Below, piece after piece: positions 35,143 through 44,369 of a DNA stretch of 64,000 bases. The notes beneath the pieces were generated by a model. The model saw only the letters and a list, made by a program, of their open reading frames with translations, did not search any database and was not told the origin of the DNA. The translations under genes and the position numbers were made by a program. The first letter of the stretch is position 1; each line of letters starts with the position of its first letter. The DNA lies in contig NZ_QOVK01000017.1 in assembly GCF_004104075.1 (NCBI RefSeq), positions 36,219-100,218 of the forward strand, read 5' to 3'. Source of the DNA: Leeuwenhoekiella polynyae. Its GTDB lineage: Bacteria; Bacteroidota; Bacteroidia; Flavobacteriales; Flavobacteriaceae.

Positions 35143-35688
35143 TTAAGATTCAAGCTTTCTTAAAATAGACTTAGCACGAGACTGAAAAGCAGCAGAGCTC
35201 GCATCAAACTGAAGTTCTAATTGTGCTTTGAGTTCGCCGGGAATCCAACTTTCCGTTTCAGAAAGGTTGTAAATACTTTGCATTGCAAAAACCTTAACTG
35301 CAACTTTCTCATTACCTATTAACCAATCAAAGCATTTTGAAAGAATTTGTTCACGTTCAGCCTTAGATAAGTTTTCATTTTTTAGAAATTCAGAAGTGAG
35401 CAATTCGCAAATTTTTGAAAAAATACGGGAAACAGTTTCTATCTTATTTTCTTGGAGAACATTTAGAAATGAGCTCCGGTAAGGCTTGAGAATTTTTATA
35501 TCTGAACGTAATGCAATATCTAAACCATAAGCAGCTTTTGTAGCAAGTTCCTCAGAACCTTCTTGTATGAATTTTAAGCTATAGTTGATAAGCTCTGGTT
35601 CAGCTAAGATTTCTTGACCAAGAGCTTTCCGGTCGCTCAATCGCGATGAAATTTGCAAAACTTTTGCTGCCCATTTTTCTTCGGTCAT
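35143..35688 (-). CDS. All-helical HEAT-like repeat protein of unknown function
   Basis: The 181-residue product is predicted to be soluble, cytoplasmic and entirely helical. Repeats of HEAT/ARM type are visible in AAYGLDIALRSDIKILKPYRSSFLN, LLTSEFLKNENLSKAEREQI and KVAVKVFAMQSIYNLSETESW-like helices (each shown in part). It precedes purB on the same strand with a 123-base gap that holds the purB promoter. I know of no established function; database names linking it to PurB come from adjacency. Confidence 0.7.
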   Translation of the reverse strand: MTEEKWAAKVLQISSRLSDRKALGQEILAEPELINYSLKFIQEGSEELATKAAYGLDIALRSDIKILKPYRSSFLNVLQENKIETVSRIFSKICELLTSEFLKNENLSKAEREQILSKCFDWLIGNEKVAVKVFAMQSIYNLSETESWIPGELKAQLELQFDASSAAFQSRAKSILRKLES

Positions 35689-35736
35689 TTTAATTGAGTA
35701 ATTTGACTTTTAAATTAAGATTCTAAAATTAATAAT

Positions 35737-36210
35737 ATGGTCTGGATAAAACGTTTTTTGATACTTGCTTTGGTCGCATTAGTAGTAATTCAATTTATTC
35801 CCGTAGAGAAAAATGAGGGAGGTTATAAATCTCTTGATTCCTTTTTAGCAGAAACAAAACCTAGTGATGCTGTTGGGACAATTTTAAAAACAGCTTGTTA
35901 CGATTGTCACAGTAATCAAACCGAATATCCTTGGTATTCTAATCTAGCTCCTGCAAGTTTTTTCTTAGCAGATCACGTAGAAGATGGAAAGAGACATCTT
36001 AATTTTTCAGAATGGGATACCTATTCTGCGAAGCGAAAAGATCACAAACTGGATGAACTAATAGAAGAAGTTGAAAGTGGTGAAATGCCCTTAGAGTCGT
36101 ATACGCTCATTCACACAGCTGCTAAGTTAGATGCCGCACAAACCGAAGCTTTACTAAATTGGACAAAAGCAGCAAGACTTAACTATTCAGAAGCTTTTCA
36201 ACCACAATAG
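35737..36210 (+). CDS. Haem-binding domain protein with one c-type CXXCH motif
   Basis: The 157-residue protein has an N-terminal membrane anchor or signal (about 5-22), then CYDCHSNQTEYPWYSNLAP (CXXCH at about residue 53), the hallmark of the Haem_bd family of Bacteroidota. Downstream conserved parts are HLNFSEWDTYSAKRK and EVESGEMPLESYTLIH. It should carry one covalent haem c in the periplasm and may act in electron transfer. Its 3' end overlaps the convergent sirtuin gene by 32 bases. Confidence 0.88.
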   Translation: MVWIKRFLILALVALVVIQFIPVEKNEGGYKSLDSFLAETKPSDAVGTILKTACYDCHSNQTEYPWYSNLAPASFFLADHVEDGKRHLNFSEWDTYSAKRKDHKLDELIEEVESGEMPLESYTLIHTAAKLDAAQTEALLNWTKAARLNYSEAFQPQ

Positions 36211-36859
36211 GCACTCCGCTAGAGGCGTTTTCAGCAATAACACTAAGATTAGCTTGTGATTTAATATTGGGTTTAGGGTCTATAAAATAAATAGCAGCAT
36301 CTGCTTTGGTATAATTTATCAAAGATGCAGCGGGATAAACTTGCATTGAAGTCCCTATTATTAAAATATAATCCGCTTCAGAAGTGAGTTGAGCAGCAGT
36401 GTCTAACAACGGAACCATCTCTCCAAACCAAACAATATGGGGTCGCAGCTGACTTTTTTTTACACACAGATCTCCTTCGCAAATATCATCGCTCCAATCT
36501 AAAACTAGATTTTCATCAACTGTACTTCTTGCTTTTAAAAGTTCGCCATGTAAATGAATTACAGAAGAACTTCCTGCACGCTCGTGTAAATCATCTACAT
36601 TTTGAGTAATAATATCAACCTGAAATTGTTCTTCAAGATCTACTAAGGCTTGGTGAGCTGCGTTGGGTTCAACTGTTTTTAATTGCCGGCGACGTTGATT
36701 GTAAAAATCCAATACAAGTGCCTGATTATTAAACCAACCTTCGGGGCTGGCAACTTCCATAACATCATGACCTTCCCAAAGTCCGTTAGAATCTCTAAAG
36801 GTTTTTAAACCGCTTTCAGCACTGATTCCTGCACCGGTGAGTACTACTATTTTTTTCAA
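36179..36859 (-). CDS. cobB: NAD-dependent protein deacylase, Sir2 family, without zinc cysteines
   Basis: The 226-residue sirtuin removes acyl groups from lysines using NAD. It has GAGISAESGLKTFRD (NAD loop), TQNVDDLHERAG and the catalytic His in HLHGEL (H104). Tyr53 and Arg56 (FYNQRRRQL) match the Y-x-x-R motif of SIRT5-like enzymes that prefer succinyl and malonyl lysine. The usual four zinc-binding Cys are not present: only two Cys occur (in ICEGDLC) where the second pair would lie and the first pair is absent. It is compact, cytoplasmic and apparently monocistronic. Confidence 0.92.
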   Translation of the reverse strand: MKKIVVLTGAGISAESGLKTFRDSNGLWEGHDVMEVASPEGWFNNQALVLDFYNQRRRQLKTVEPNAAHQALVDLEEQFQVDIITQNVDDLHERAGSSSVIHLHGELLKARSTVDENLVLDWSDDICEGDLCVKKSQLRPHIVWFGEMVPLLDTAAQLTSEADYILIIGTSMQVYPAASLINYTKADAAIYFIDPKPNIKSQANLSVIAENASSGVPIVVEKLLNS

Positions 36860-36928
36860 AACAAATATTTTTTTAAATATACAAAGACAAAATTTTGGTA
36901 ATGAAAGAATCCTTTGAATATTTGCCAG

Positions 36929-37582
36929 ATGAATACAGCTACACTAAACTATCTGGAATCTTATCTTACTCCGCGCCGGCAGCAGCTTTTTAAAGAGGTT
37001 TTAGCTGAGCGTACGCGCTTTTTAACGGTCGCTATAGAAGACGTGGGGCATTTGCATAACACCAGTGCGGTAATGCGCAGCTGCGATGCTTTTGGAGTTC
37101 AGGATGTGCACGTCATTGAAGAATTGAAAGGAAAGCGTATCGATAGGGAGATTGCGATGGGAGCTCAAAAGTGGACAACTGTTCACAGATATGATTCTAC
37201 AAAAAATGCATTAGCTCAACTTAAGCATAACGGATATAGAATTGTAGCCACAACGCCGCATCATACTGCGCATAAATTAGAAGATTTTAAGTTAGATCAA
37301 CCTACTGCGCTATTCTTCGGAAGTGAAAAAGATGGCTTAACAGAAGCAGTTATTGAAGCAGCTGATGATTATGTGTATATACCCACTTTCGGTTTTACAC
37401 AAAGTTTGAATATTTCAGTTTGTGCGGCTATTTTACTTCAAGACTTAACATTTAGAATGCGCAATTCAGCATTAGACTGGAAACTGAAAGATTCTGATAT
37501 CACTGAAATAAAAGCACTATGGCTTAAACGGAACCTGAAAGATTATGAGGCTTTAGTGAATCAATTTAATTCTCAACATTAA
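36929..37582 (+). CDS. SpoU/TrmH-family RNA 2'-O-methyltransferase
   Basis: The 217-residue enzyme has the SPOUT knot motifs VAIEDVGHLHNTSAVMRSCD (motif 1), ALFFGSEKDGLTEAV (motif 2) and IPTFGFTQSLNISVCAAIL (motif 3), closest to TrmH, which methylates G18 of tRNA. ATG at 36929 is chosen over an upstream TTG. The last codon overlaps the start of the following gene as TAATG, so the two are translationally coupled. TrmH activity is likely but related rRNA methylases cannot be excluded. Confidence 0.88.
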   Translation: MNTATLNYLESYLTPRRQQLFKEVLAERTRFLTVAIEDVGHLHNTSAVMRSCDAFGVQDVHVIEELKGKRIDREIAMGAQKWTTVHRYDSTKNALAQLKHNGYRIVATTPHHTAHKLEDFKLDQPTALFFGSEKDGLTEAVIEAADDYVYIPTFGFTQSLNISVCAAILLQDLTFRMRNSALDWKLKDSDITEIKALWLKRNLKDYEALVNQFNSQH

Positions 37583-37824
37583 TGAATTCAGTTGATTGGT
37601 TGGGTGCTCTTGGTGTATTTCAGATTTTACTGGCTTACTTATTAAATCTAAGTCAAAAAGTAAAAACTTCAGACTGGTCTTTTATTCTTCTGAATACAAT
37701 AGGAGCCGGCATGGCTTGTCTGGCAAGTGTTTTACTAGATTATTGGCCTTTTATTATTTTAGAAGGCGTGTGGATGCTTGTTTCAGTAATTAGCCTTTTT
37801 AAAAAGCTCGTTATGAAAAACTAA
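37582..37824 (+). CDS. Small membrane protein, CBU_0592-like
   Basis: The 80-residue protein has three hydrophobic helices and the features of the small CBU_0592 family: DWLGALGVFQILLAYLLNLS, SWSFILLNTIGAGMACLAS-like and WPFIILEGVWMLVSVISLFK. Its start codon overlaps the stop of the methyltransferase gene. The function is unknown. Confidence 0.8.
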   Translation: MNSVDWLGALGVFQILLAYLLNLSQKVKTSDWSFILLNTIGAGMACLASVLLDYWPFIILEGVWMLVSVISLFKKLVMKN

Positions 37825-37845
37825 GTTGCCTGCCTCTAAAAAGTT

Positions 37846-38646
37846 TTAACCTCTGTCTCGGTTAAGTACCCTATATTCTTCATAGCAGCTGCTCAATGCA
37901 TCTAAAATCTGTAAATCATTAGCTGTTTTTACAAAGCTTTCAGAATAGTCACATCGACCTAAAATAGCTTCGATATCTTCACGCGGAATCTGCAAAAGTG
38001 CAGATAATGTTTCGCGATCAAATTTAGTAATTAATAAATCTCTGATGTTATCGTCTTCTTTCATCTGGCGTAGTTTTCGCATCTGCGAGCCTTTATTAGA
38101 GAAAACTTTATTGAGAAAATCTGCAGGATTAAATATAGCACTAAGAACTTTGTTAATGGCTCCTGGCTGAGAATCTCCGGCTTCATAACCGGTTTCTAAA
38201 CCAGAAATACTATAGCGTACATTTTTATATACCGGGACATTACGCGCGTCAATCTCAAGATAACCTGTAAGTTCAACATCTTTAACAACAACTTCCTCAA
38301 GAGCAATACCTGTTTCAGTCATTTTTACTTTTACATCACCAAAGCGTTTCCAGTCATTGGTAACCCGTATCTGAAGACTTTTAAACCCTAAAAAAGAGAA
38401 ATAGAGTGTATCTGTAGAGGATGCTCGCAATCTAAACGTACCATCTTCTTTGGTAATCGTTCCTTTTACGGTGTTGAGGTTGATGATATTAACACCATCT
38501 AAAGGTTTATCTGTTGAAGCATTGAGAACGGTCCCTTCTATATAGGTTTCATCTTCGTTCTGACTAACAGCAGAAGTTGAATTTTCCTGAGCAAAAATAT
38601 AAATAGGGGCTGTTAACAACAGCAAGACAAATAAAATAGTTTTCAT
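37846..38646 (-). CDS. Exported protein with carboxypeptidase-D-like regulatory domain
   Basis: Starting at ATG 38646, the 266-residue protein has a signal peptide (MKTILFVLLLLTAPIYIFAQ) and then a CarbopepD_reg_2 beta domain (about 36-120) with GTVLNASTDKPLDGVNI, NLNTVKGTITKEDGTFRL and TDTLYFSFLGFKS. In this phylum such domains are usually fused to TonB-dependent receptors, but here no receptor follows. The C-terminal half (about 130-266) is helical with FNPADFLNKVFSNKG. It probably works in the envelope; partner unknown. The upstream helicase ends 75 bases away. Confidence 0.82.
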   Translation of the reverse strand: MKTILFVLLLLTAPIYIFAQENSTSAVSQNEDETYIEGTVLNASTDKPLDGVNIINLNTVKGTITKEDGTFRLRASSTDTLYFSFLGFKSLQIRVTNDWKRFGDVKVKMTETGIALEEVVVKDVELTGYLEIDARNVPVYKNVRYSISGLETGYEAGDSQPGAINKVLSAIFNPADFLNKVFSNKGSQMRKLRQMKEDDNIRDLLITKFDRETLSALLQIPREDIEAILGRCDYSESFVKTANDLQILDALSSCYEEYRVLNRDRG

Positions 38647-38721
38647 AGAGGATGCCAATTTAGAAAAAGAGACGGAAAAATCATACCAAACGTGACAAAT
38701 CCGTCTCAATTTTATAAAAGA

Positions 38722-40551
38722 TTATCGATCTCTTCTTCTTCTTTTACCAGAAAAAGGACTTTTGTTCTCTTTAGGCTCTGCCTTGCTTTTACCGCGACGC
38801 TCGCCACTACCTTTAGATTTTCCTCTAAAACCATCTCCAGAATCTGATCTGCGACCACCGCCACCACCAGAATCATTTCTGCGACCACGACCTCTTCCGC
38901 CACCGCCGTAACCACCACCGCTGCTTTTGCGATCATTGCGTTTGCGCTTTCCGCCACCGCCCCGGGTGTCTTTAGTGATTTCTACGTGTACTTGTCTTCC
39001 CTGAAGTTTAAAATCTTCAAATAGGGCAAGTATAGCGTCCTTATGCTCGGTATCAGTATTAAAGAAGGAGAAGGAATCTTTACAGTCTACTTTGTAAATT
39101 CCATCACCAAGACCGGTAGTTTCCTTCAAAAAGTCTTTAAGACTCATCCAATCAAAATCGTCTTTTGCTCCAATGTTGATGAAATAACGTGTAGATTCAC
39201 CAGATTCTTCTTTAAGATCAGCTTTTACAGCAATATTAAGATCTTTAGTCTTTTGGTAATAATTGAAGAAACGTGTAAACTCTACAGAGAATACTTTTTT
39301 GATAACTTCTTCACGGCTTAAGCCTTCAAGCACTTCATTAATACTGAACAAATACGGATTGATCTCCTCGTTGATCTTAGTATTGCGAATGTCGTTTGCC
39401 AGGTGCATCAACTGTACTTCACAAATTTCCATGCCTGTCGGAATGTCTTTTTGTACAAACTGTTTGTTGATGATTTTCTCTAGGGTACGTATTTTTCGTA
39501 ATTCACTTTTAGAAACAATCACCATTGAAATACCGGTTTTACCGGCACGACCAGTACGACCACTACGGTGTGTGTACGTTTCGATTTCGTCTGGTAACTG
39601 GTAGTTGATTACGTGAGTAATGTCATCAACATCAATACCACGAGCAGCAACATCTGTCGCGACAAGCATTTGTATTTGACGTGCTCTAAAGCTTTTCATA
39701 ACCAGATCACGCTGATTCTGGCTTAAGTCTCCGTGTAATGCAGAAGCATTATAACCGTCTTCAATAAGGTTTTCTGCTACTTTCTGCGTGTCACGCTTTG
39801 TACGGCAAAATACAACTGAGAAAATCTCAGGGTTTGCATCTGCTAGACGTTTAAGAGCCTGGTAACGATCACGGGCATTAACCATGTAATATTCGTGAGA
39901 AACATTCTCAGCACCCATATTTTTGGTTCCTACTGTGATTTCAATAGGGTTATTCATAAATTGCTTGGCAATGCGAGCAACTTCTTTAGGCATAGTAGCC
40001 GAAAATAGCCAGGTTTGTTTTCCTTTAGGAGTATCAGCAAGAATGGTTGTGATGTCTTCATAAAAGCCCATATTGAGCATTTCATCAGCTTCATCTAATA
40101 CACAAAAATCGATTCCTGAAATATCTACCAAGTTACGACGCATCATATCTTGCATACGACCGGGGGTCGCAACAATGATCTGAGCTCCGCGAGAAATTTG
40201 ACGAGCTTGTTCTTGAATATTGGCACCACCATAAACCGCAACGGTATTTAAACCCTTAACGTGTTTGGAGTAATTTTTTAATTCGTTTGTGATTTGCAAA
40301 CATAATTCGCGAGTAGGAGAGATAATTAACCCCTGTGTTTTGCGGTTGTTTGCATCAACTTTTTGAATAAGCGGAAAACCAAATGCTGCCGTTTTACCTG
40401 TACCTGTCTGGGCGAGTGCAACTACGTCTGTTGCCTCGCGTAATAGGACCGGGATGGCTTTTTCTTGCACTTCAGAAGGCTCTGTAAAACCCATATCGGT
40501 TACAGCTTGCAAGATGGCATCATTAAGTCCTAACGCTTTAAATGTATTCAT
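38722..40551 (-). CDS. DEAD-box RNA helicase with DbpA-type RNA-binding domain and RGG tail
   Basis: The 609-residue ATP-dependent helicase has the Q motif (LGLNDAILQAVTDMGFTEPS), motif I AQTGTGKTAAF, motif II VLDEADEMLNMGF, motif III SATMPKEVARI and motif VI HRSGRTGRAGKTG. A DbpA-like RNA-binding domain occupies about 450-535. The tail (about 540-609) is rich in Gly, Arg and Ser with many RGG-type repeats, like CsdA/DeaD proteins used in ribosome assembly and cold growth. A 5'-terminal hairpin in its mRNA leader (40564-40587) may regulate it. Confidence 0.93.
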   Translation of the reverse strand: MNTFKALGLNDAILQAVTDMGFTEPSEVQEKAIPVLLREATDVVALAQTGTGKTAAFGFPLIQKVDANNRKTQGLIISPTRELCLQITNELKNYSKHVKGLNTVAVYGGANIQEQARQISRGAQIIVATPGRMQDMMRRNLVDISGIDFCVLDEADEMLNMGFYEDITTILADTPKGKQTWLFSATMPKEVARIAKQFMNNPIEITVGTKNMGAENVSHEYYMVNARDRYQALKRLADANPEIFSVVFCRTKRDTQKVAENLIEDGYNASALHGDLSQNQRDLVMKSFRARQIQMLVATDVAARGIDVDDITHVINYQLPDEIETYTHRSGRTGRAGKTGISMVIVSKSELRKIRTLEKIINKQFVQKDIPTGMEICEVQLMHLANDIRNTKINEEINPYLFSINEVLEGLSREEVIKKVFSVEFTRFFNYYQKTKDLNIAVKADLKEESGESTRYFINIGAKDDFDWMSLKDFLKETTGLGDGIYKVDCKDSFSFFNTDTEHKDAILALFEDFKLQGRQVHVEITKDTRGGGGKRKRNDRKSSGGGYGGGGRGRGRRNDSGGGGGRRSDSGDGFRGKSKGSGERRGKSKAEPKENKSPFSGKRRRRDR

Positions 40552-40563
40552 ATAAAATAATTA

Positions 40564-40600
40564 TCTTAAATCAACGTCGATTTAAGAGGGCGCAAAGATA
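40564..40600 (-). promoter_or_regulatory. Helicase gene promoter (-7) and 5'-leader hairpin
   Basis: The minus-strand box TATCTTTG (40600-40593) fits the Bacteroidota -7 element. A perfect 9-bp inverted repeat (TCTTAAATC / GATTTAAGA, six-base loop) at 40587-40564 would be the very first structure of the mRNA. Confidence 0.6.
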
Positions 40601-40733
40601 CAGTTAATTGAGGTAAGAACAGAGTATTGACTAAATTGATTTAAATAATTGTAAATCAAACATTTGAAAGAATTAAAATGCGTTTAATTCGATTCTTGTA
40701 AGCTGTTGATACTGAAGCTTCCGCGAGTTAAGG

Positions 40734-41306
40734 CTATTTTTTGAGATAATCTAATAACTTTTGCGTTGCTTTGCCGCGATGCCCTATTTTATTTTTTTCT
40801 GAAAGTGGCATTTCGGCAAAAGTTAAGGGAAACCCTTCAGGTTTAAATACCGGGTCGTAACCAAAGCCGGCATCACCGGTTTTCTCTTTTGTGATCGTTC
40901 CTTTGCAAATTCCTTCAAAGAGCTGTTCTTTTCCATTAAGGATTAATGCGATTACCGTTTTAAATTGCGCACTGCGATCGGTTTTAGCTTTGAGCTCAGC
41001 GAGTAGTTTTTGAGTGTTATCTTCTGCATTTTTTTGTTCACCGGCATACCGTGCACTGTAAACTCCCGGTTCGCCATTTAAGGCTTTAACTTCAAGCCCG
41101 GTATCGTCTGCAAAGCAATCAAAACCGTATTTTTCTTTTACATAACGGGCTTTTATAAGTGCATTGCCTTCAATCGTGGGTGCATCTTCAATAATATCTT
41201 CATTACAACCTATATCGGTTAAGCTTTTAAGCTGAATATATTCAGGCATTAAAGCTTGAATTTCTTTGAGTTTATTAGCATTATGCGTTGCGAAAACCAG
41301 TGTCAT
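40734..41306 (-). CDS. rdgB: Non-canonical purine NTP pyrophosphatase (ITPase/XTPase)
   Basis: RdgB hydrolyses ITP, XTP and dITP to monophosphates and keeps damaged purines out of nucleic acids. The 190-residue protein has the HAM1-family sequences [37 protein letters not shown] and [11 protein letters not shown], and ends with [12 protein letters not shown]. Length is standard. It is apparently monocistronic. Confidence 0.95.
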   Translation of the reverse strand: MTLVFATHNANKLKEIQALMPEYIQLKSLTDIGCNEDIIEDAPTIEGNALIKARYVKEKYGFDCFADDTGLEVKALNGEPGVYSARYAGEQKNAEDNTQKLLAELKAKTDRSAQFKTVIALILNGKEQLFEGICKGTITKEKTGDAGFGYDPVFKPEGFPLTFAEMPLSEKNKIGHRGKATQKLLDYLKK

Positions 41307-41435
41307 TTTATTTGTTTTTTGGGAAGCCGCAAGTTATTAAAATTGAATTTAAAACTACCGGAAGCTTCTATTTGGAAATTCTCTAAAGTGACTTTTATCA
41401 TTGTCTCGAGCCTGATGTTGTTCTAAATTAGTTGT

Positions 41436-42125
41436 ATGCAAAACGAACAACATTATGCGCAACGTAGTGGCTGGTTGAGAGCAGCTGTTTTAGGGGCCAA
41501 TGACGGAATACTTTCAACAGCGAGTCTGGTAATAGGCGTTGCTGCCGCAAGCACAACACGCGAACCTATTGTATTAGCGGGAGTAGCTGGCATCGTAGCC
41601 GGTGCATTGTCTATGGCTGCCGGTGAGTATGTTTCTGTAAGCTCACAAAGTGATATAGAAAAAGCCGACCTGGAACGCGAAGCAAACGAGCTGGCCACAA
41701 TGCCTGAGGAAGAATTACAGGAACTTAAAGATGTTTACATAGATCGTGGTCTCACTGAAGAAACAGCTCTTGAAGTAGCCAAACAATTAACTGCACATAA
41801 TGCGTTAGAAGCGCACGCTCGTGATGAATTAGGTATGCACGAAATAACGCAGGCAAAGCCTTTACAGGCAGCATTATCTAGTGGAGCAGCATTTACCGTG
41901 GGTGGAGGATTACCGGTTCTTGTAGCTTTTTTAGCCCCGGTGGAGTATATGGAATATATTCAATACGCTTGTGCAATTTTATTCTTGATAGTTTTGGGTG
42001 CGCTGGCTGCTAAAACAGGCGGCTCTAATATGATTACCGCAATACTTAGAATTACTATCTGGGGAACATTAGCTATGGTTGCAACCGCTATAATCGGACA
42101 CTTTTTTGGTGTGAATATCGCTTAA
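41436..42125 (+). CDS. VIT1/CCC1-family metal transporter
   Basis: This 229-residue inner-membrane protein belongs to the VIT family, which moves iron or manganese. The first helix carries RAAVLGANDGILSTASLVIG, the family hallmark with the metal-coordinating Asp, and ALSMAAGEYVSVSSQSDIEK follows. A cytoplasmic acidic segment (about 80-140, rich in Glu) corresponds to the metal-binding domain. Three more helices complete it. A terminator follows directly. Confidence 0.93.
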   Translation: MQNEQHYAQRSGWLRAAVLGANDGILSTASLVIGVAAASTTREPIVLAGVAGIVAGALSMAAGEYVSVSSQSDIEKADLEREANELATMPEEELQELKDVYIDRGLTEETALEVAKQLTAHNALEAHARDELGMHEITQAKPLQAALSSGAAFTVGGGLPVLVAFLAPVEYMEYIQYACAILFLIVLGALAAKTGGSNMITAILRITIWGTLAMVATAIIGHFFGVNIA

Positions 42126-42143
42126 ATATAAATTTGATTAACG

Positions 42144-42183
42144 AAAGAAGCCTCTTCGTATCAAGTACAAAGAGGCTTCTTTT
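42144..42183. terminator. Bidirectional terminator after the VIT gene
   Basis: A 13-bp perfect stem (AAAGAAGCCTCTT / AAGAGGCTTCTTT) separates the VIT gene from the convergent molybdenum hydroxylase genes. Confidence 0.88.
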
Positions 42184-42201
42184 ATGGGAGAATCTTATGA
42201 T

Positions 42202-44358
42202 TTATCCTTTTACTTCGCTTTCTGTTTCTGCGAGGTATTTTGTGAATGGTTGTTTCAAAAGACGTTTGCCGGTAGCAGCTTTAATTGCGTTAGCAACCGC
42301 ACCGCCCGCTGGAGGAAGTCCGGGTTCTCCAAGTCCTGTAGGAGCAATTTCACTATCTATAAAATGAACTGCAACTTTTGGAGTTTCATTCATTCTTATT
42401 AATCGATAGGTGTCAAAATTACTTGCAGAAGGCTTTCCTGCTTCAAAGGTAAAATCACCATACATTGCATGACCAATTCCGTCAAGAACACCACCCACAA
42501 CTTGATTATTGGCACCGGTTGGGTTTATGACAATTCCACAATCTACAGCAGCAGTAACACGCTCTACTTTTGGCATTCCGTTTTGGATACTGATTTCTGC
42601 AACTTCTGCAACGTGTGTATTGTGGCTGTAATAAGCAGAAAAACCTTTGTAAATGCCATCTGAAGTGTTATTCCAGTCGCCTTTTTCTGCTGCTAATTTG
42701 ATAACTTCTTTCATTCGAGAAGCAGAATATTGAATGCGATCATCTGCACCCTCATCTACATTGTTCAATAGATCCAGACGGAGCTGTACGGCGTCTTGAT
42801 TTAAAGCTTCTGCTACTTCGTCAAAAAAGCTTTGTTCTGCAAAAGCAAGAAAGTTTGTGTAAGGAGCTCTCCACGCACCGGTTGTAATATTGCTTTTATA
42901 ATTAGCACTTTCTATTTTTAAATTAGGAATAGCTCCTGCCGGAAAGAAATTAGGAATCAGCCCATACATATTGCTGTTTATAGCAGCTTCTTTCAGTTTA
43001 TATCCGGTTACTTTGCCATCTTTTAAAGCTGCGGAAATACGATATTTTATTGCAGGTCTAAAAATCCCGGCATTCATATCATCTTCACGCGAATAGACGA
43101 GTTTAACCGGTTTGCCGGCTTTGCTTGAAATTTCGGCTGCTTCAAGAGCAAAATCTCCATACAGTCTGCGACCAAAACCTCCACCCATACGAGTTAGTTC
43201 TACTTCAATTTCCTCAGGGGCACGATCCAGTAAGTTAGCAACACGGTTAGCAGTTCCTTCAGGTGTTTGAATTGGTCCGGCTAACTGTACTTTTTCAGAT
43301 GTTACGTCTGCATAAAAGTTCATCGGTTCCATACAGTTGTGCGGTAAAAATGGAGATTCATAAATACGATCAATTACCTGATCTGCTTCCGCAAACGCTT
43401 TATCAACATCACCATCTTCTCTGCGAACCTCACCTTCAGAACTGTTTAACAAGCCTAGTAAAAGTTCGTCATGTTTCTCAGTGCTTTCTAATGCATTGTC
43501 TTCCCAGTTTGCCTTTAAAGCTTTTTTACCTTTCATCGCAGACCAGGTGTTTTTAGCTAAAACAGCGATTTTATCACCAAATTGAAACACATCAGTTACA
43601 CCGGTTATTTTTCGAGACTCGGTATCATCAAAATCTTTTAAGGTCTGACCAAAAGCCGGCGGGCGCATCACTGAAGCGATAAGCATGCCATCCTTTTTAT
43701 AATCAAGTCCAAAAAGGGGTTTCCCGGTTACTATTTTATGCAGATCAATATTTAAGGCGTCGTTACCTATTATTTTAAAACCTTTAGGTTCTTTTAATGA
43801 TACATTTTCAGGAATTTCAAGAGCCGCAGCTTCTTTAACAACATCACCGTAGCCTAAGGTTTCACCAGATTTGCTTGTGATTATTCCATCTTTTGCAGAT
43901 ACTTCAGAAGCATCAATTTGCCATTTAGCCGCTGCAGCATTTACAAGCATTTGTTTTGCTGTAGCACCGGTCTGACGTAAAACGTCCCAGTTTTGACGTA
44001 TAGATTGACTACCACCAGCTACCTGCCCGCGATATTTATCAGTATCTAGGCCGGCTTGTTCAACGTGCACGTGTTTCCACGGTACATCTAATTCTTCAGC
44101 TACGATCATAGGCATCGAAGTTTTAACACCCTGACCAATTTCTGGATTTGGTGAAAAAATAGTTACGTACCCATTATCTGCAATTTTTATATAGGCGTTG
44201 AAGTCATTAAAGTTGAGGTTTGCGATATCTACAGGAGGTTTCACCTCGTCTTTACAAGCCGTTAAAAAATTAAAGCCTATTAACATACCGCCACCCGCAA
44301 GGGCAGAAGTACGTATAAACCCGCGTCTGCTAAAAGTAGTTCTGGTCTGTTTTTTCAT
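42202..44358 (-). CDS. Molybdenum hydroxylase large subunit (IorB-type), Tat-exported
   Basis: The 718-residue subunit binds molybdopterin and belongs to the xanthine-oxidase superfamily, in the isoquinoline 1-oxidoreductase beta-subunit group. The N-terminus has a twin-arginine signal (FSRRGFIRTSALAGGG) ending in a lipobox-like LTAC (Cys35), so it may be a Tat-exported lipoprotein. Typical segments include SPNPEIGQGVKTSMPMIVAE, GGGFGRRLYGDFALEAA and GEPGLPPAGGAVANAI, the last holding the catalytic Glu region. The [2Fe-2S] subunit gene lies 11 bases upstream. Such enzymes oxidise aldehydes or N-heterocycles in the periplasm; the substrate here is not known. Confidence 0.9.
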   Translation of the reverse strand: MKKQTRTTFSRRGFIRTSALAGGGMLIGFNFLTACKDEVKPPVDIANLNFNDFNAYIKIADNGYVTIFSPNPEIGQGVKTSMPMIVAEELDVPWKHVHVEQAGLDTDKYRGQVAGGSQSIRQNWDVLRQTGATAKQMLVNAAAAKWQIDASEVSAKDGIITSKSGETLGYGDVVKEAAALEIPENVSLKEPKGFKIIGNDALNIDLHKIVTGKPLFGLDYKKDGMLIASVMRPPAFGQTLKDFDDTESRKITGVTDVFQFGDKIAVLAKNTWSAMKGKKALKANWEDNALESTEKHDELLLGLLNSSEGEVRREDGDVDKAFAEADQVIDRIYESPFLPHNCMEPMNFYADVTSEKVQLAGPIQTPEGTANRVANLLDRAPEEIEVELTRMGGGFGRRLYGDFALEAAEISSKAGKPVKLVYSREDDMNAGIFRPAIKYRISAALKDGKVTGYKLKEAAINSNMYGLIPNFFPAGAIPNLKIESANYKSNITTGAWRAPYTNFLAFAEQSFFDEVAEALNQDAVQLRLDLLNNVDEGADDRIQYSASRMKEVIKLAAEKGDWNNTSDGIYKGFSAYYSHNTHVAEVAEISIQNGMPKVERVTAAVDCGIVINPTGANNQVVGGVLDGIGHAMYGDFTFEAGKPSASNFDTYRLIRMNETPKVAVHFIDSEIAPTGLGEPGLPPAGGAVANAIKAATGKRLLKQPFTKYLAETESEVKG

Positions 44359-44369
44359 AACGCAGGTTT

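Noticed and set aside
38712..38957. Val/Ala-rich minus-strand frame of 81 codons
   Set aside because: It is an out-of-frame reading of the Gly/Arg-rich tail of the DEAD helicase; its low complexity comes from the repeats.
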